From NCBI GenBank assembly GCA_016223135.1, contig JACRPQ010000010.1:124001-188000 (forward strand): a DNA stretch of 64,000 nucleotides. Direction: 5' to 3'. Below are positions 41,609 to 48,903 of this stretch, piece by piece (position 1 is the first letter of the stretch; every line of letters starts with the position of its first letter). A model generated the notes under the pieces. That model ran no database searches, was not told the origin of the DNA, and was given only the letters and a program-made list of their open reading frames with translations. The DNA comes from Chloroflexota bacterium (GTDB taxonomy: Bacteria > Chloroflexota > Anaerolineae > Anaerolineales > Villigracilaceae). Position numbers and translations under genes: made by a program.

Positions 41609-42291
41609 TGCGCGTCATTTCCCTCACCCCTGCCCTCCCCCAAGGGGAGAGGGGGATTCTTCCGCGAGATTTTTATAACCGCCCCACACTGACCGTTGCC
41701 CGTGAACTCCTGGGGGCAAGGCTGGTGCGGGTGCTGGACGGTGTGAAATTGGTCGGTCTTATCACCGAAACCGAAGCGTATATCGGCGAGAAGGATTTGG
41801 GATGCCATGCCAAAGCCGGGCGGACGCCGCGTACGCAGGTTATGTATGGAGAGCCGGGACACGCCTACGTTTATTTCACTTACGGGAATCACTGGATGCT
41901 GAACGCGGTGACAGAACGGGAAGGGTTCCCGGCGGCGGTGTTGATTCGGGCAATACAGCCCATCGAGGGGGTGGAGGTCATGTTGGCGAGGCGCGGAGGG
42001 CGCGATACGTTTGGGCCCGGCAAACTCTGTCAGGCGATGGGAATCGGCAAAGGGGAGAACGGGGTTGATTTGACGGAACCAGGCTCCGGCTTGTGGATCG
42101 AAGCGGGGGTTTCCGTCCCCTCTGCGCTCGTGACGAAATCCCCGCGTGTGGGTTTAAATAGTGTGCCTGAGCCGTGGAAGTCCAAACCGTGGCGGTTCAA
42201 GGTGAAAGATTGGAAAATACCATCTGCGCAGACGGCGTTCTCCAACGCCGAACGGCGCAAAATATTTGGAGGAACCAATGGGATTGCTTGA
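41608..42291 (+). CDS. 3-methyladenine DNA glycosylase (MPG/AAG type)
   Basis: 227 aa base-excision repair enzyme. The family begins at LPRDFYNRPTLTVARELLGA, with the active-site strand ITETEAYIG (catalytic Glu), YVYFTYGNHWMLNAVT, and FGPGKLCQAMGI. Residues 4-15, SLTPALPQGERG, come from the C-rich intergenic repeat at 41618-41655, fused in frame ahead of the normal N-terminus. The start ATG 41608 overlaps the epimerase stop. Confidence 0.9.
   Translation: MRVISLTPALPQGERGILPRDFYNRPTLTVARELLGARLVRVLDGVKLVGLITETEAYIGEKDLGCHAKAGRTPRTQVMYGEPGHAYVYFTYGNHWMLNAVTEREGFPAAVLIRAIQPIEGVEVMLARRGGRDTFGPGKLCQAMGIGKGENGVDLTEPGSGLWIEAGVSVPSALVTKSPRVGLNSVPEPWKSKPWRFKVKDWKIPSAQTAFSNAERRKIFGGTNGIA
41618..41655. 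repeat. 'CCCTCACCCC...GGGGAGAGGG' repeat inside the glycosylase gene
   Basis: C-rich left part and complementary GGGGAGAGGGGG right part. Other copies at 33388-33422 and 43706-43744 are intergenic. Confidence 0.65.
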
Positions 42292-43090
42292 AGGAAAAAA
42301 CGCACTGGTGTTCGGTCTGGCAAATGAACGTTCGATTGCGTGGGGCATTACGCAGGCGTTTCATCGCGAAGGCGCGAATATCGGCATTAGTTACGCGGGC
42401 GAGGCGCTCGAACGCCGTGTGAAGCCGCTCGCCGAAAAGGTTGGCTGCACGTGGGTGGAACAGTGCGACGTGACCAGCGATGAGCAGATTGCGGCGGTGG
42501 CAAAGAAAGCCGCCGAGCATTTCGGGAAGATTGACATTCTGGTGCATTCGATTGCGTATGCCGGGCGCGAGGAGTTGAGCCGCCCGTATTATCAGACTTC
42601 GCGTGAAGGATTCAAGAATGCGATGGATATTTCTGTGTATTCGCTCGTCGCATTGACCAATGCCTTTTTGCCCATCCTGAACCCCGGCGCTTCGATCATG
42701 TGCCTGACCTACGGGTCGGGCGCGAGCAAGGTTGCCCCCCATTACAACGTGATGGGCGTGGCAAAGGCGGCGCTGGAATCTTCCACACGCTATCTGGCGT
42801 ATGATTTGGGTCCGCGGAAGATTCGCGTCAACGCCATTTCGGCGGGACCCATCCGCACGCTGGCGGCGGCAGGCGTGGGCGGCTTCCGCGATATGTACAA
42901 GCATTTCGCCGATATGTCGCCCCTGCGTGAAAACGTCACCATTGAGGACGTGGGCAACCTGGCGGTGTTCCTCGGCTCCGACCTTTCGGCGCGCATCACC
43001 GGCGAGGTGATTTACGTTGATTCCGGCTTCAACATTATGGGAGTGCAAATCAGCGGGAAGGAAGAGGAAGGGGGGGTCAGTGAGCAGTGA
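42278..43090 (+). CDS. fabI: enoyl-ACP reductase
   Basis: Last reduction of the fatty-acid elongation cycle, NADH-dependent. 270 aa from ATG 42278 with GGAGG 5 nt upstream. LVFGLANERSIAWGI is the FabI nucleotide-binding motif, and the catalytic Tyr-x6-Lys is in YNVMGVAKAALESS. ISAGPIRTLAA is the substrate-loop motif. The C-terminal tail after ISGKEEE is encoded by the start of a CAGTGAT heptamer array (VSEQ, stop). Confidence 0.94.
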   Translation: MGLLEGKNALVFGLANERSIAWGITQAFHREGANIGISYAGEALERRVKPLAEKVGCTWVEQCDVTSDEQIAAVAKKAAEHFGKIDILVHSIAYAGREELSRPYYQTSREGFKNAMDISVYSLVALTNAFLPILNPGASIMCLTYGSGASKVAPHYNVMGVAKAALESSTRYLAYDLGPRKIRVNAISAGPIRTLAAAGVGGFRDMYKHFADMSPLRENVTIEDVGNLAVFLGSDLSARITGEVIYVDSGFNIMGVQISGKEEEGGVSEQ

Positions 43091-43130
43091 TCAGTAATCA
43101 GTGATCAGTGGACAGTGGGCAGTGAGTGAG
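43076..43130. repeat. heptamer array (CAGTGAT / CAGTGGA)
   Basis: About seven 7-bp units beginning in the last codons of fabI. Confidence 0.8.
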
Positions 43131-43133
43131 AGG

Positions 43134-43167
43134 AAGGCGGCGGTGCGGAAGCGTGCCGCCTTTTTTT
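43134..43167 (+). terminator. intrinsic terminator of fabI
   Basis: AAGGCGGC pairs with GCCGCCTT, followed by seven T. Confidence 0.8.
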
Positions 43168-43176
43168 GTTTAACGG

Positions 43177-43182
43177 TAAAAT
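43177..43182 (+). promoter_or_regulatory. -10 box of bactofilin gene
   Basis: TAAAAT 7 nt before ATG 43190; leaderless geometry. Confidence 0.5.
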
Positions 43183-43189
43183 CAAGTCC

Positions 43190-43708
43190 ATGTTCAAACG
43201 TAACACAATACCTACATCAAAAGAAACCCCTCAGCCCGTGCAAGCAGTGGAGCGCATTACCTCGGTGTTGGGGTCGGGGGTCATTTGGCATGGCTCGATC
43301 AGCGGCTCAGGCGGCGTGCGCATCGAGGGCGCGTTCGAAGGCGAGATTGCCCTGCGCGGCATGCTCGTCGTCGGCGAGACGGGACGCGTCACCTGCCAGA
43401 ACGTGCGCGCCAACACGGTCATCGTGGCGGGGGCGGTGCGCGGCAACATCACCACCCAAAAACTGGAAATCCGCGGCACGGGGCGCGTATGGGGCGACGT
43501 GGTCACCACCGCTTTTGTGACGGAGGAAGGCGCCTTCCTGCGCGGTCAAATTCGGATGGAAGAAACGGTCGAGCTGGACCTCGGTCCTGTCACCGAAACG
43601 ACGCAGTCGGAGGCGGCTGAGGCGGAATCCATTGCTGCAGCGCCCATCACAATTCCCGACACGGAGAAAACGCAACGATTGCCGAGGAAGAAAAAGGCGG
43701 AATCCTGA
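43190..43708 (+). CDS. bactofilin-type polymer-forming cytoskeletal protein
   Basis: 172 aa. The beta-helix core runs from about residue 20 to 120, with VLGSGVIWHGSISGSGGVRIEG, GMLVVGETGRVTCQNV, AGAVRGNITTQKLEIRG and VWGDVVTTAFVTEEGAFLRG as successive turns. The flanks are disordered and the tail is basic (RLPRKKKAES). Bactofilins assemble into nucleotide-free filaments for cell shape or surface organisation. ATG 43190 is chosen over a TTG at 43166 that precedes the -10 box. Confidence 0.9.
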   Translation: MFKRNTIPTSKETPQPVQAVERITSVLGSGVIWHGSISGSGGVRIEGAFEGEIALRGMLVVGETGRVTCQNVRANTVIVAGAVRGNITTQKLEIRGTGRVWGDVVTTAFVTEEGAFLRGQIRMEETVELDLGPVTETTQSEAAEAESIAAAPITIPDTEKTQRLPRKKKAES

Positions 43709-43744
43709 CCTCGCCCCTCTCCTCTCCCACAAGGAGAGGGAGTT
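43706..43744. repeat. 'CCTCGCCCCTCTCC...GGAGAGGGAG' repeat
   Basis: Third copy of the C-rich repeat, between the bactofilin and ProRS-like genes. Confidence 0.55.
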
Positions 43745-43752
43745 TATTGCCC

Positions 43753-44931
43753 ATGAAATATCGCGACCTCAATATTCAAACCCTGCGCGAAGCCCCCAAC
43801 AACGCCCGCACGGAGGGATGGGCTTTCCTCGTCCGGGCAGGGTATTTGACTCGTGACAACACCCCAACCCGCCTGGGGCAAATTGCCATCGAACACCTGC
43901 AGACGCATAGCGGTCAGGCGCTGGCGTATCTCTCCACGATTGGCAATGAGAGGGAAATCTTCTTCCCCCTCGCTTCGGGGAATGTCGAAGTTGCCCACTG
44001 TCCGCGCTGCAAATACACGGAACGACTCGAACTCGCCCGCTTTGCCAAAACTCCCGAAGGGCAGGATGAACCGCTGCTGCCTATGGAAAAGGTGGCAACG
44101 CCCGAATGCAACACGATTGAGTCGCTGGCGAATTTTCTCGGCATTCCCAAAGAAAAAACCGCCAAGGCATTGATGTACACCCGCCTCAGCGACGGGCGTT
44201 TCATCTTTGCCGCCTTGCGCGGCGACATGCAGTTAAGCGAGGCAAAGTTGAAGGCGCAGGTGGGCGAGGTGCGCCTGGCAACGGAGGAAGAAATTCTCGG
44301 CGCAGGAGCGGCTGCGGGCTACGCATCAGCCGTCGGCTTGAGTCCTGAAGCGCTGGTCGTCGTGGACGATTTGATTTCCGCTTCGAGAAATCTCGTGGCG
44401 GGGGCAAATCAGCCGGGCTGGCATCTCAAGAATACCAATTACGGGCGTGACTACTCGGCGGAAATCGTGGCAGACCTGGCGCAGGCAAAGGCAGGCGACT
44501 TGTGTGCGCTGTGCGGCAATCCGCTGGAGGCGGTATCGGCGCTTGCGTTGACAGACACCCCTCTCAACCTTCTGCTTGCGCTGGCGGAGGCGCATCACGA
44601 CGACAAAGGGCTGACTCTCCCCCACCCCGCTGCGCCGTTCGATGTATATCTCATGCACGTACCGGGCAAAGAGATGGATACGCAGGCAAAGGCGGAAGAG
44701 ATTTACAGCCAATTGCAAACAGCCGGGATTTCGGTTCTCTTCGATGACCGCGAGGAGCGCGCCGGCGTCAAGTTCAACGATGCGGATTTGATCGGCTGTC
44801 CGCTGCGGGTGACGGTGGGTGAAAAGGCGTTGAAAGAGGGGATGGTAGAATTGAAGTCCCGCAAGTCAAAGGAGAATCGTCTCGCGCCGCTGCATGGCAT
44901 CGTCGAAGAAATCCGGTCCATTTTGAAATAA
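43753..44931 (+). CDS. prolyl-tRNA synthetase paralogue without catalytic core (editing plus anticodon-binding domains)
   Basis: 392 aa. The N-terminus TLREAPNNARTEGWAFLVRAG matches the start of bacterial ProRS. Then the sequence jumps to HCPRCKYTERLE, an editing-type INS domain (EKVATPECNTIESLANFLG, KTAKALMYT; about residues 105-250), NTNYGRDYSAEIVADLAQA, and a complete anticodon-binding domain (YLMHVPGKEMD, VLFDDREERAGVKFNDADLIG). Class II motifs 1 and 2, and the motif 3 GIGVSR segment, are absent, and the protein is about 175 residues shorter than ProRS. It cannot make Pro-tRNA; trans-editing of mischarged tRNAPro is plausible. Confidence 0.85.
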   Translation: MKYRDLNIQTLREAPNNARTEGWAFLVRAGYLTRDNTPTRLGQIAIEHLQTHSGQALAYLSTIGNEREIFFPLASGNVEVAHCPRCKYTERLELARFAKTPEGQDEPLLPMEKVATPECNTIESLANFLGIPKEKTAKALMYTRLSDGRFIFAALRGDMQLSEAKLKAQVGEVRLATEEEILGAGAAAGYASAVGLSPEALVVVDDLISASRNLVAGANQPGWHLKNTNYGRDYSAEIVADLAQAKAGDLCALCGNPLEAVSALALTDTPLNLLLALAEAHHDDKGLTLPHPAAPFDVYLMHVPGKEMDTQAKAEEIYSQLQTAGISVLFDDREERAGVKFNDADLIGCPLRVTVGEKALKEGMVELKSRKSKENRLAPLHGIVEEIRSILK

Positions 44932-44951
44932 GCGGGCGTGTGCAACATTCA

Positions 44952-45869
44952 ATGAACAATCCCAAAGTCGGAAACTTTCCCCCAGCCAAACAAGCCGGGC
45001 TTACCCTGCATGTGACGCTCATCCTGACGTTTGCCGCAATGTCGGTATGGGGATTTTGGAATCTCTCTCAAGCGGCAGTAGGTCCGTCCTATGTGATGTA
45101 CCTGCTCGTCGGTTTGCTTGCGTTCGCGCCCATCCCTGTGCTGGTCTATCGCGCCTACGCCCTCCAGCGCGCCAACTATTCGATTGACCGCGACAGTCTT
45201 GCCATTCTGTGGGGCTTGCGCGTGGAAGACATCCCCCTCACCGACATCGAATGGATGCGTCCCGCCTCCGATTTGGCGCATCCCTTGTCGCTGCCGTTGT
45301 TCCATCTGCCGGGAGCGGTGCTCGGCACGCGCCGCCATCCAGACCTGGGGCTGGTGGAGTTCATCGCCTCCGATTCCAAAAAACTTATCCTGGTTGCCAC
45401 CTCCAAGCGGGTCTTCGCCATTTCGCCGGAAAATCCCGCCGCGCTGGTGCAAACCTTCGCGCGCGCCATCGAACTGGGAAGCCTGACGCCCGCCGAATAC
45501 AAATCGGTCTATCCGTCCTTTATTGTCACGCAGGCATGGGAAAGCCCCGCTGCGCGTTTTTTATGGACAAGCGGACTCCTGCTCAACCTGGGGCTGGTGG
45601 TATGGGTGGGGGTGTTGATACCGTCGCTGTCGCAAATTCCCTTTGGGTTCGACGCGCTGGGCAACCCGAACGAATTTGCCCCCGCGGCGCGATTAATTCT
45701 ACTGCCGCTCATCAGCGGCTTTCTGTACATCGCCGGTCTGCTGGCGGGGCTGTATTTTTACCGCAGCGAGCCGCAGCGACCGCTGGCTTTTGTCCTGTGG
45801 ATTTCCAGCGTAATCAGCACGGTGTTCTTCCTGCTGGCAGTATTATTTTTGGTGACAGCGCCAACCTAA
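44952..45869 (+). CDS. PH-domain-like membrane protein
   Basis: 305 aa, function unknown. Two membrane helices (about residues 20-60) precede a soluble bacterial PH-like domain (YSIDRDSLAILWGLRVEDIPL to FARAIELGSL). About three more helices follow (residues 200-300). This resembles the bPH2/DUF304-type membrane proteins. ATG 44952 is preferred over an in-frame GTG 44940. It is 20 bp after the ProRS-like gene and 22 bp before the DUF92 gene. Confidence 0.75.
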   Translation: MNNPKVGNFPPAKQAGLTLHVTLILTFAAMSVWGFWNLSQAAVGPSYVMYLLVGLLAFAPIPVLVYRAYALQRANYSIDRDSLAILWGLRVEDIPLTDIEWMRPASDLAHPLSLPLFHLPGAVLGTRRHPDLGLVEFIASDSKKLILVATSKRVFAISPENPAALVQTFARAIELGSLTPAEYKSVYPSFIVTQAWESPAARFLWTSGLLLNLGLVVWVGVLIPSLSQIPFGFDALGNPNEFAPAARLILLPLISGFLYIAGLLAGLYFYRSEPQRPLAFVLWISSVISTVFFLLAVLFLVTAPT

Positions 45870-45891
45870 TGCCGAATATTGACATAAAATC

Positions 45892-46683
45892 ATGCAACTA
45901 CTCCTCGGTTTTATCTTCGCAAGCATCATTGCCTACATCGCCTTCCGCGCCCACAGCCTCAACCCAAGCGGAGCAATTGCCGCGACCCTCGTCGGCACAA
46001 TCGTATTTGGGCTGGGCGGGCTGCAGTGGGCAATTCTGCTGATGGTCTTTTTTGTCACTTCATCGGCGCTGAGCCGGGCGTTCAAGACTCGCAAGCAATC
46101 CCTCAACGAAAAATTCTCCAAAGGGCATGAACGCGACGCCGGGCAGGTCTTCGGCAACGGCGGGCTGGCAACGGCTTTCGTGTTGGTCCATGCCTTGTAT
46201 CCAGAATCAATCGCCGGCTGGGTCGGATTCGCGGCGGCGCTGGCGGCGGTCAATGCGGATACGTGGGCAACCGAACTGGGAGTCCTGAATCCGACTCCTC
46301 CGCGCCTCATCACCGACCTGAAAAAGCGCGTCGAAAAAGGGACCTCGGGCGGAGTCTCCCTCTTTGGGACTCTCGCCTCGCTGACAGGCGCCGCCGTCAT
46401 CGCCCTGCCCGCTTCGCTGCTCACCGATAACTGGTCACTCCTTCCGCTGATTACTTTGGCTGGTCTCGCCGGCTCCCTCTTCGACTCCTTCCTCGGCGCG
46501 ACCGTGCAAGCCATGTACTACTGTCCCGCCGACCAAAAGGAAACCGAAAAACACCCCCTCCACACCTGCGGCGCACAGACGGTTCGCATTCGCGGCTGGA
46601 AATGGCTCGATAACGACTGGGTCAATTTTGCGTGTAGCGCCGCCGCAGCGGCAATGGCGCTGCTATCCGTCCTCTTCCATTGA
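45892..46683 (+). CDS. DUF92 family membrane protein (TMEM19/VTE6-like)
   Basis: 263 aa with about six membrane helices. Family motifs: LNPSGAIAATLVGTIVFGLGG, NADTWATELG, KGTSGGVSLFGTLASLTGA and DSFLGATVQAMYYC. Plant members (VTE6) phosphorylate phytyl-phosphate; cyanobacterial and other bacterial members are presumed polyprenyl-phosphate kinases, but activity here is not shown. Its TGA stop is embedded in the -35 box of the metG leader. Confidence 0.88.
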   Translation: MQLLLGFIFASIIAYIAFRAHSLNPSGAIAATLVGTIVFGLGGLQWAILLMVFFVTSSALSRAFKTRKQSLNEKFSKGHERDAGQVFGNGGLATAFVLVHALYPESIAGWVGFAAALAAVNADTWATELGVLNPTPPRLITDLKKRVEKGTSGGVSLFGTLASLTGAAVIALPASLLTDNWSLLPLITLAGLAGSLFDSFLGATVQAMYYCPADQKETEKHPLHTCGAQTVRIRGWKWLDNDWVNFACSAAAAAMALLSVLFH

Positions 46684-46708
46684 CAAACCACCCCCCACAG
46701 CCTACAAT
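46680..46708 (+). promoter_or_regulatory. consensus promoter of the metG leader
   Basis: TTGACA (46680-46685), a 17-bp spacer and TACAAT (46703-46708). Transcription should begin at or within 1-2 nt of the leader ATG at 46716. The -35 overlaps the stop codon of the DUF92 gene. Confidence 0.8.
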
Positions 46709-46715
46709 TGCCGCC

Positions 46716-46808
46716 ATGCAGAACAGACCCGCTTACCCAATGGTGACAATAACCATGTTGATGCCCATGTGCATGGAACAATGGATGCGCGTCTGGATGG
46801 CACGTTAG
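46716..46808 (+). CDS. methionine-rich leader peptide of metG
   Basis: 30-codon frame with 8 Met codons (positions 1, 9, 14, 16, 18, 20, 24, 28), including the core MLMPMCMEQWM, ending in TAG 46806-46808. It follows a consensus promoter at leaderless distance and precedes an intrinsic terminator and metG. Trp codons (2) are present, but Met dominates. By analogy with the trp and his leaders, ribosome stalling at Met codons should prevent terminator formation. It would couple metG expression to charged tRNAMet. Confidence 0.72.
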   Translation: MQNRPAYPMVTITMLMPMCMEQWMRVWMAR

Positions 46809-46841
46809 TACACCCTGTCTGCTGACATAACGGGCTGTCCA
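46794..46841 (+). promoter_or_regulatory. candidate antiterminator of the metG attenuator
   Basis: TGGATGGC (46794-46801, last codons of the leader) can pair with GCTGTCCA (46834-46841, left arm of the terminator): 8 bp, two of them G-U. This is mutually exclusive with the terminator. Confidence 0.55.
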
Positions 46842-46860
46842 TGCTGCGGACAGCCTTTTT
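46833..46860 (+). terminator. metG attenuator terminator
   Basis: GGCTGTCC pairs with GGACAGCC around ATGCTGC, followed by TTTTT. It lies 25 nt after the leader stop codon and 106 nt before metG. Confidence 0.82.
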
Positions 46861-46883
46861 GTTTGCAGGTTCAACATTCAATC

Positions 46884-46945
46884 AACACAAAGGGCACACA
46901 GTACACAAAGGTTTACATCCTTGGTGAACTTGGCGCCCTTCCTAA
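46884..46945. repeat. imperfect palindrome with 'CACAAAGGG' units
   Basis: AACACAAAGGGCACACAGTA on the left and TTGGTGAACTTGGCGCCCTT on the right. It lies between the attenuator and metG and is a weak member of the palindrome family. Confidence 0.4.
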
Positions 46946-46965
46946 AAAAAAACACGGAGGCTCGA

Positions 46966-48756
46966 ATGCCAGAAAACATCCTAATCGCCATCGCCTGGCC
47001 CTACGCCAACGCCGAAATTCACGTCGGGAACATCACCGGCTCGCACCTGCCCGGCGACATTGTCGCACGCTACCACCGCCTGAAAGGGAACAAAGTGCTT
47101 ATGGTCAGCGGCACCGATTCGCACGGCACACCGGTCACACTGGCGGCGGACAAGGAGGGCAAGCCGGTCGAGGAGGTGTATAAAAAATATCACAACGGCT
47201 TCCTGGAGTTGTTCCAAGGCTTCGGCATCACCTACGACCTGTTCACCACCACCCACACCGAAAACCACTTCAAGGTTTCGCAGGCGATTTTCCTGGCGCT
47301 CATGCGCAACGGCTATCTCTTCAAACAGACCTCGAAACAGTGGTACTCCCCCGCCGCCAAACGCTTCCTCCCCGACCGCTACGTGGAAGGGACCTGTTAC
47401 CTCTGCGGCTTCGAAGGCGCCCGCTCCGACCAGTGCGACAACTGCGGCAACGTACTCGAACCCGAAAAACTACTCAACCCCCGCGCCAAAACCGGCGATG
47501 GCGCGCTCGAACTGCGTGAAACGGAACACTTCTACCTCGATCTCTCGAAACTCGAACCCGAAGTCAAGAAGTTTTTGAAAGAACGCGCCGCGCACATGCG
47601 CGAGACGGTCTTGGGTGAGTCATTGGGCAAAATCGAAGCGGAAGGGCTCAAGCCCCGTCCCATCACGCGCGACCTCGATTGGGGCATCCCGGTTCCGGTG
47701 GACGAACCCGGCTGGGAGGGCAAAAAGCTTTATGTCTGGTTTGAGGCGGTCATCGGCTACCTCTCCGCCGCCATTGAGTGGGCGCAGGTATCGGGTCAGA
47801 AAGACGCGTGGCGCGAGTGGTGGGCAAATCCCCGCGCGCGTCAGTTCTATTTCATTGGCAAAGACAATATCTTCTTCCATACCTCCCTGTGGCCCGCGCA
47901 ACTCATGGGCGCCGGCAGCGCCTTCATGCAAATCTTTGCCGGCGAGGAAACTCCCCTCACCCTGCCCTTCGACGTGCCCGCCAACCAATTTATGAATCTC
48001 GAAGGGAAGAAAATCAGCGGCTCGCGCAACTGGGCGGTATGGGGACGCGACGCCCTGACCCGCTACGACGCCGACGCCCTGCGCTACTATCTGACCGTCA
48101 ACATGCCCGAAGCAAAGGACAGCGACTGGGACTGGGCGGAGTTCGTGGCGCGCAACAACAACGAATTGGTGGCGACATGGGGCAACCTGGCAAACCGGAT
48201 GCTCTCGTTTGCTTATAAACATTGGGAAGGGCATGTCCCGGCAGTGGATGAAAACGCGCTTCGCCCCGCGGACCTCGAGCTGCTCGCCGCCATCGAAAAC
48301 GGATTCCACACTGTGGGCGCGGAGTACGAAGCCGTGCACTTGCGTTCCGCCGTGGCGGAGACGATGAAACTCGCCACTGCCGTGAATCAATACCTCGACC
48401 TTAACGCTCCGTGGAGCGCTGTCAAAACCGACAAAGATTCCGCCGCGCTGACCGTCTTTACCGCCCTCAAGGCAATCGACTCACTCAAGGTGCTGTTCTC
48501 CCCCGTCCTGCCGTTTACGGCGGAAAAGCTGCACACCTTCCTCGGCTATGAAACGCCGTTGTTTGGCGAGCAATACATCGAAGAGATTCACGACGCCCTC
48601 GGCACGCACAACGGGCTGAGATACCGTCCCGTCGAGGGGGTGCAATGGAAGCCCAGCCAGTTGAAGCCGGGTCAGAAATTGAAACAGCCCTCGCCGCTTT
48701 TCAAGAAATTGGACGAAAGCATTGTCGAGGAAGAACGGGCAAGGCTGGGAAAATAA
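46966..48756 (+). CDS. metG: methionyl-tRNA synthetase
   Basis: 596 aa class I synthetase. The HIGH box appears as HVGN in PYANAEIHVGN; the zinc knuckle is CYLCGFEGARSDQCDNCG (four Cys); the KMSKS box is KISGS in EGKKISGSRNWAVW, similar to the KLSTS-type of some bacterial lineages. An alpha-helical anticodon domain follows (NELVATWGNLANRMLSF). There is no C-terminal dimerisation domain. GGAGG 5 nt upstream selects ATG 46966. Expression is probably controlled by the Met-rich leader. Confidence 0.95.
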   Translation: MPENILIAIAWPYANAEIHVGNITGSHLPGDIVARYHRLKGNKVLMVSGTDSHGTPVTLAADKEGKPVEEVYKKYHNGFLELFQGFGITYDLFTTTHTENHFKVSQAIFLALMRNGYLFKQTSKQWYSPAAKRFLPDRYVEGTCYLCGFEGARSDQCDNCGNVLEPEKLLNPRAKTGDGALELRETEHFYLDLSKLEPEVKKFLKERAAHMRETVLGESLGKIEAEGLKPRPITRDLDWGIPVPVDEPGWEGKKLYVWFEAVIGYLSAAIEWAQVSGQKDAWREWWANPRARQFYFIGKDNIFFHTSLWPAQLMGAGSAFMQIFAGEETPLTLPFDVPANQFMNLEGKKISGSRNWAVWGRDALTRYDADALRYYLTVNMPEAKDSDWDWAEFVARNNNELVATWGNLANRMLSFAYKHWEGHVPAVDENALRPADLELLAAIENGFHTVGAEYEAVHLRSAVAETMKLATAVNQYLDLNAPWSAVKTDKDSAALTVFTALKAIDSLKVLFSPVLPFTAEKLHTFLGYETPLFGEQYIEEIHDALGTHNGLRYRPVEGVQWKPSQLKPGQKLKQPSPLFKKLDESIVEEERARLGK

Positions 48757-48764
48757 AATACATA

Positions 48765-48860
48765 AGTCCACTGCAAAAAGGCAAAAATCAAACCACGAAG
48801 ACACGGAGACACCGAGATAAAGACGAGAAAGAACTCCGTGACTCTGTGTCTCAGTGGTGA
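48765..48860. repeat. palindromic repeat with 8-bp 'CACGGAGA' units
   Basis: GTCCACTGCAAAAAGGCA (48765-48782) repeats the left edge of the element at 14019. ACCACGAAGACACGGAGACA then pairs with GTGACTCTGTGTCTCAGTGGT. Confidence 0.65.
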
Positions 48861-48861
48861 G

Positions 48862-48899
48862 AATACAAGGGCTATCCTCGTCAGGGTCGCCCTTGTATT
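48862..48899. terminator. hairpin between convergent metG and UroD-like genes
   Basis: AATACAAGGGC pairs with GCCCTTGTATT, with a further inner ATCCT/AGGGT stem. The T-tract is short on the plus strand. It may serve both genes. Confidence 0.6.
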
Positions 48900-48903
48900 T
48901 TGG

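Noticed and set aside
45885-45890. TAAAAT just before the DUF92 ATG as a -10 box
   Set aside because: Only 1 nt from the ATG, too close for transcription to include the start codon; the gene is probably read from upstream.
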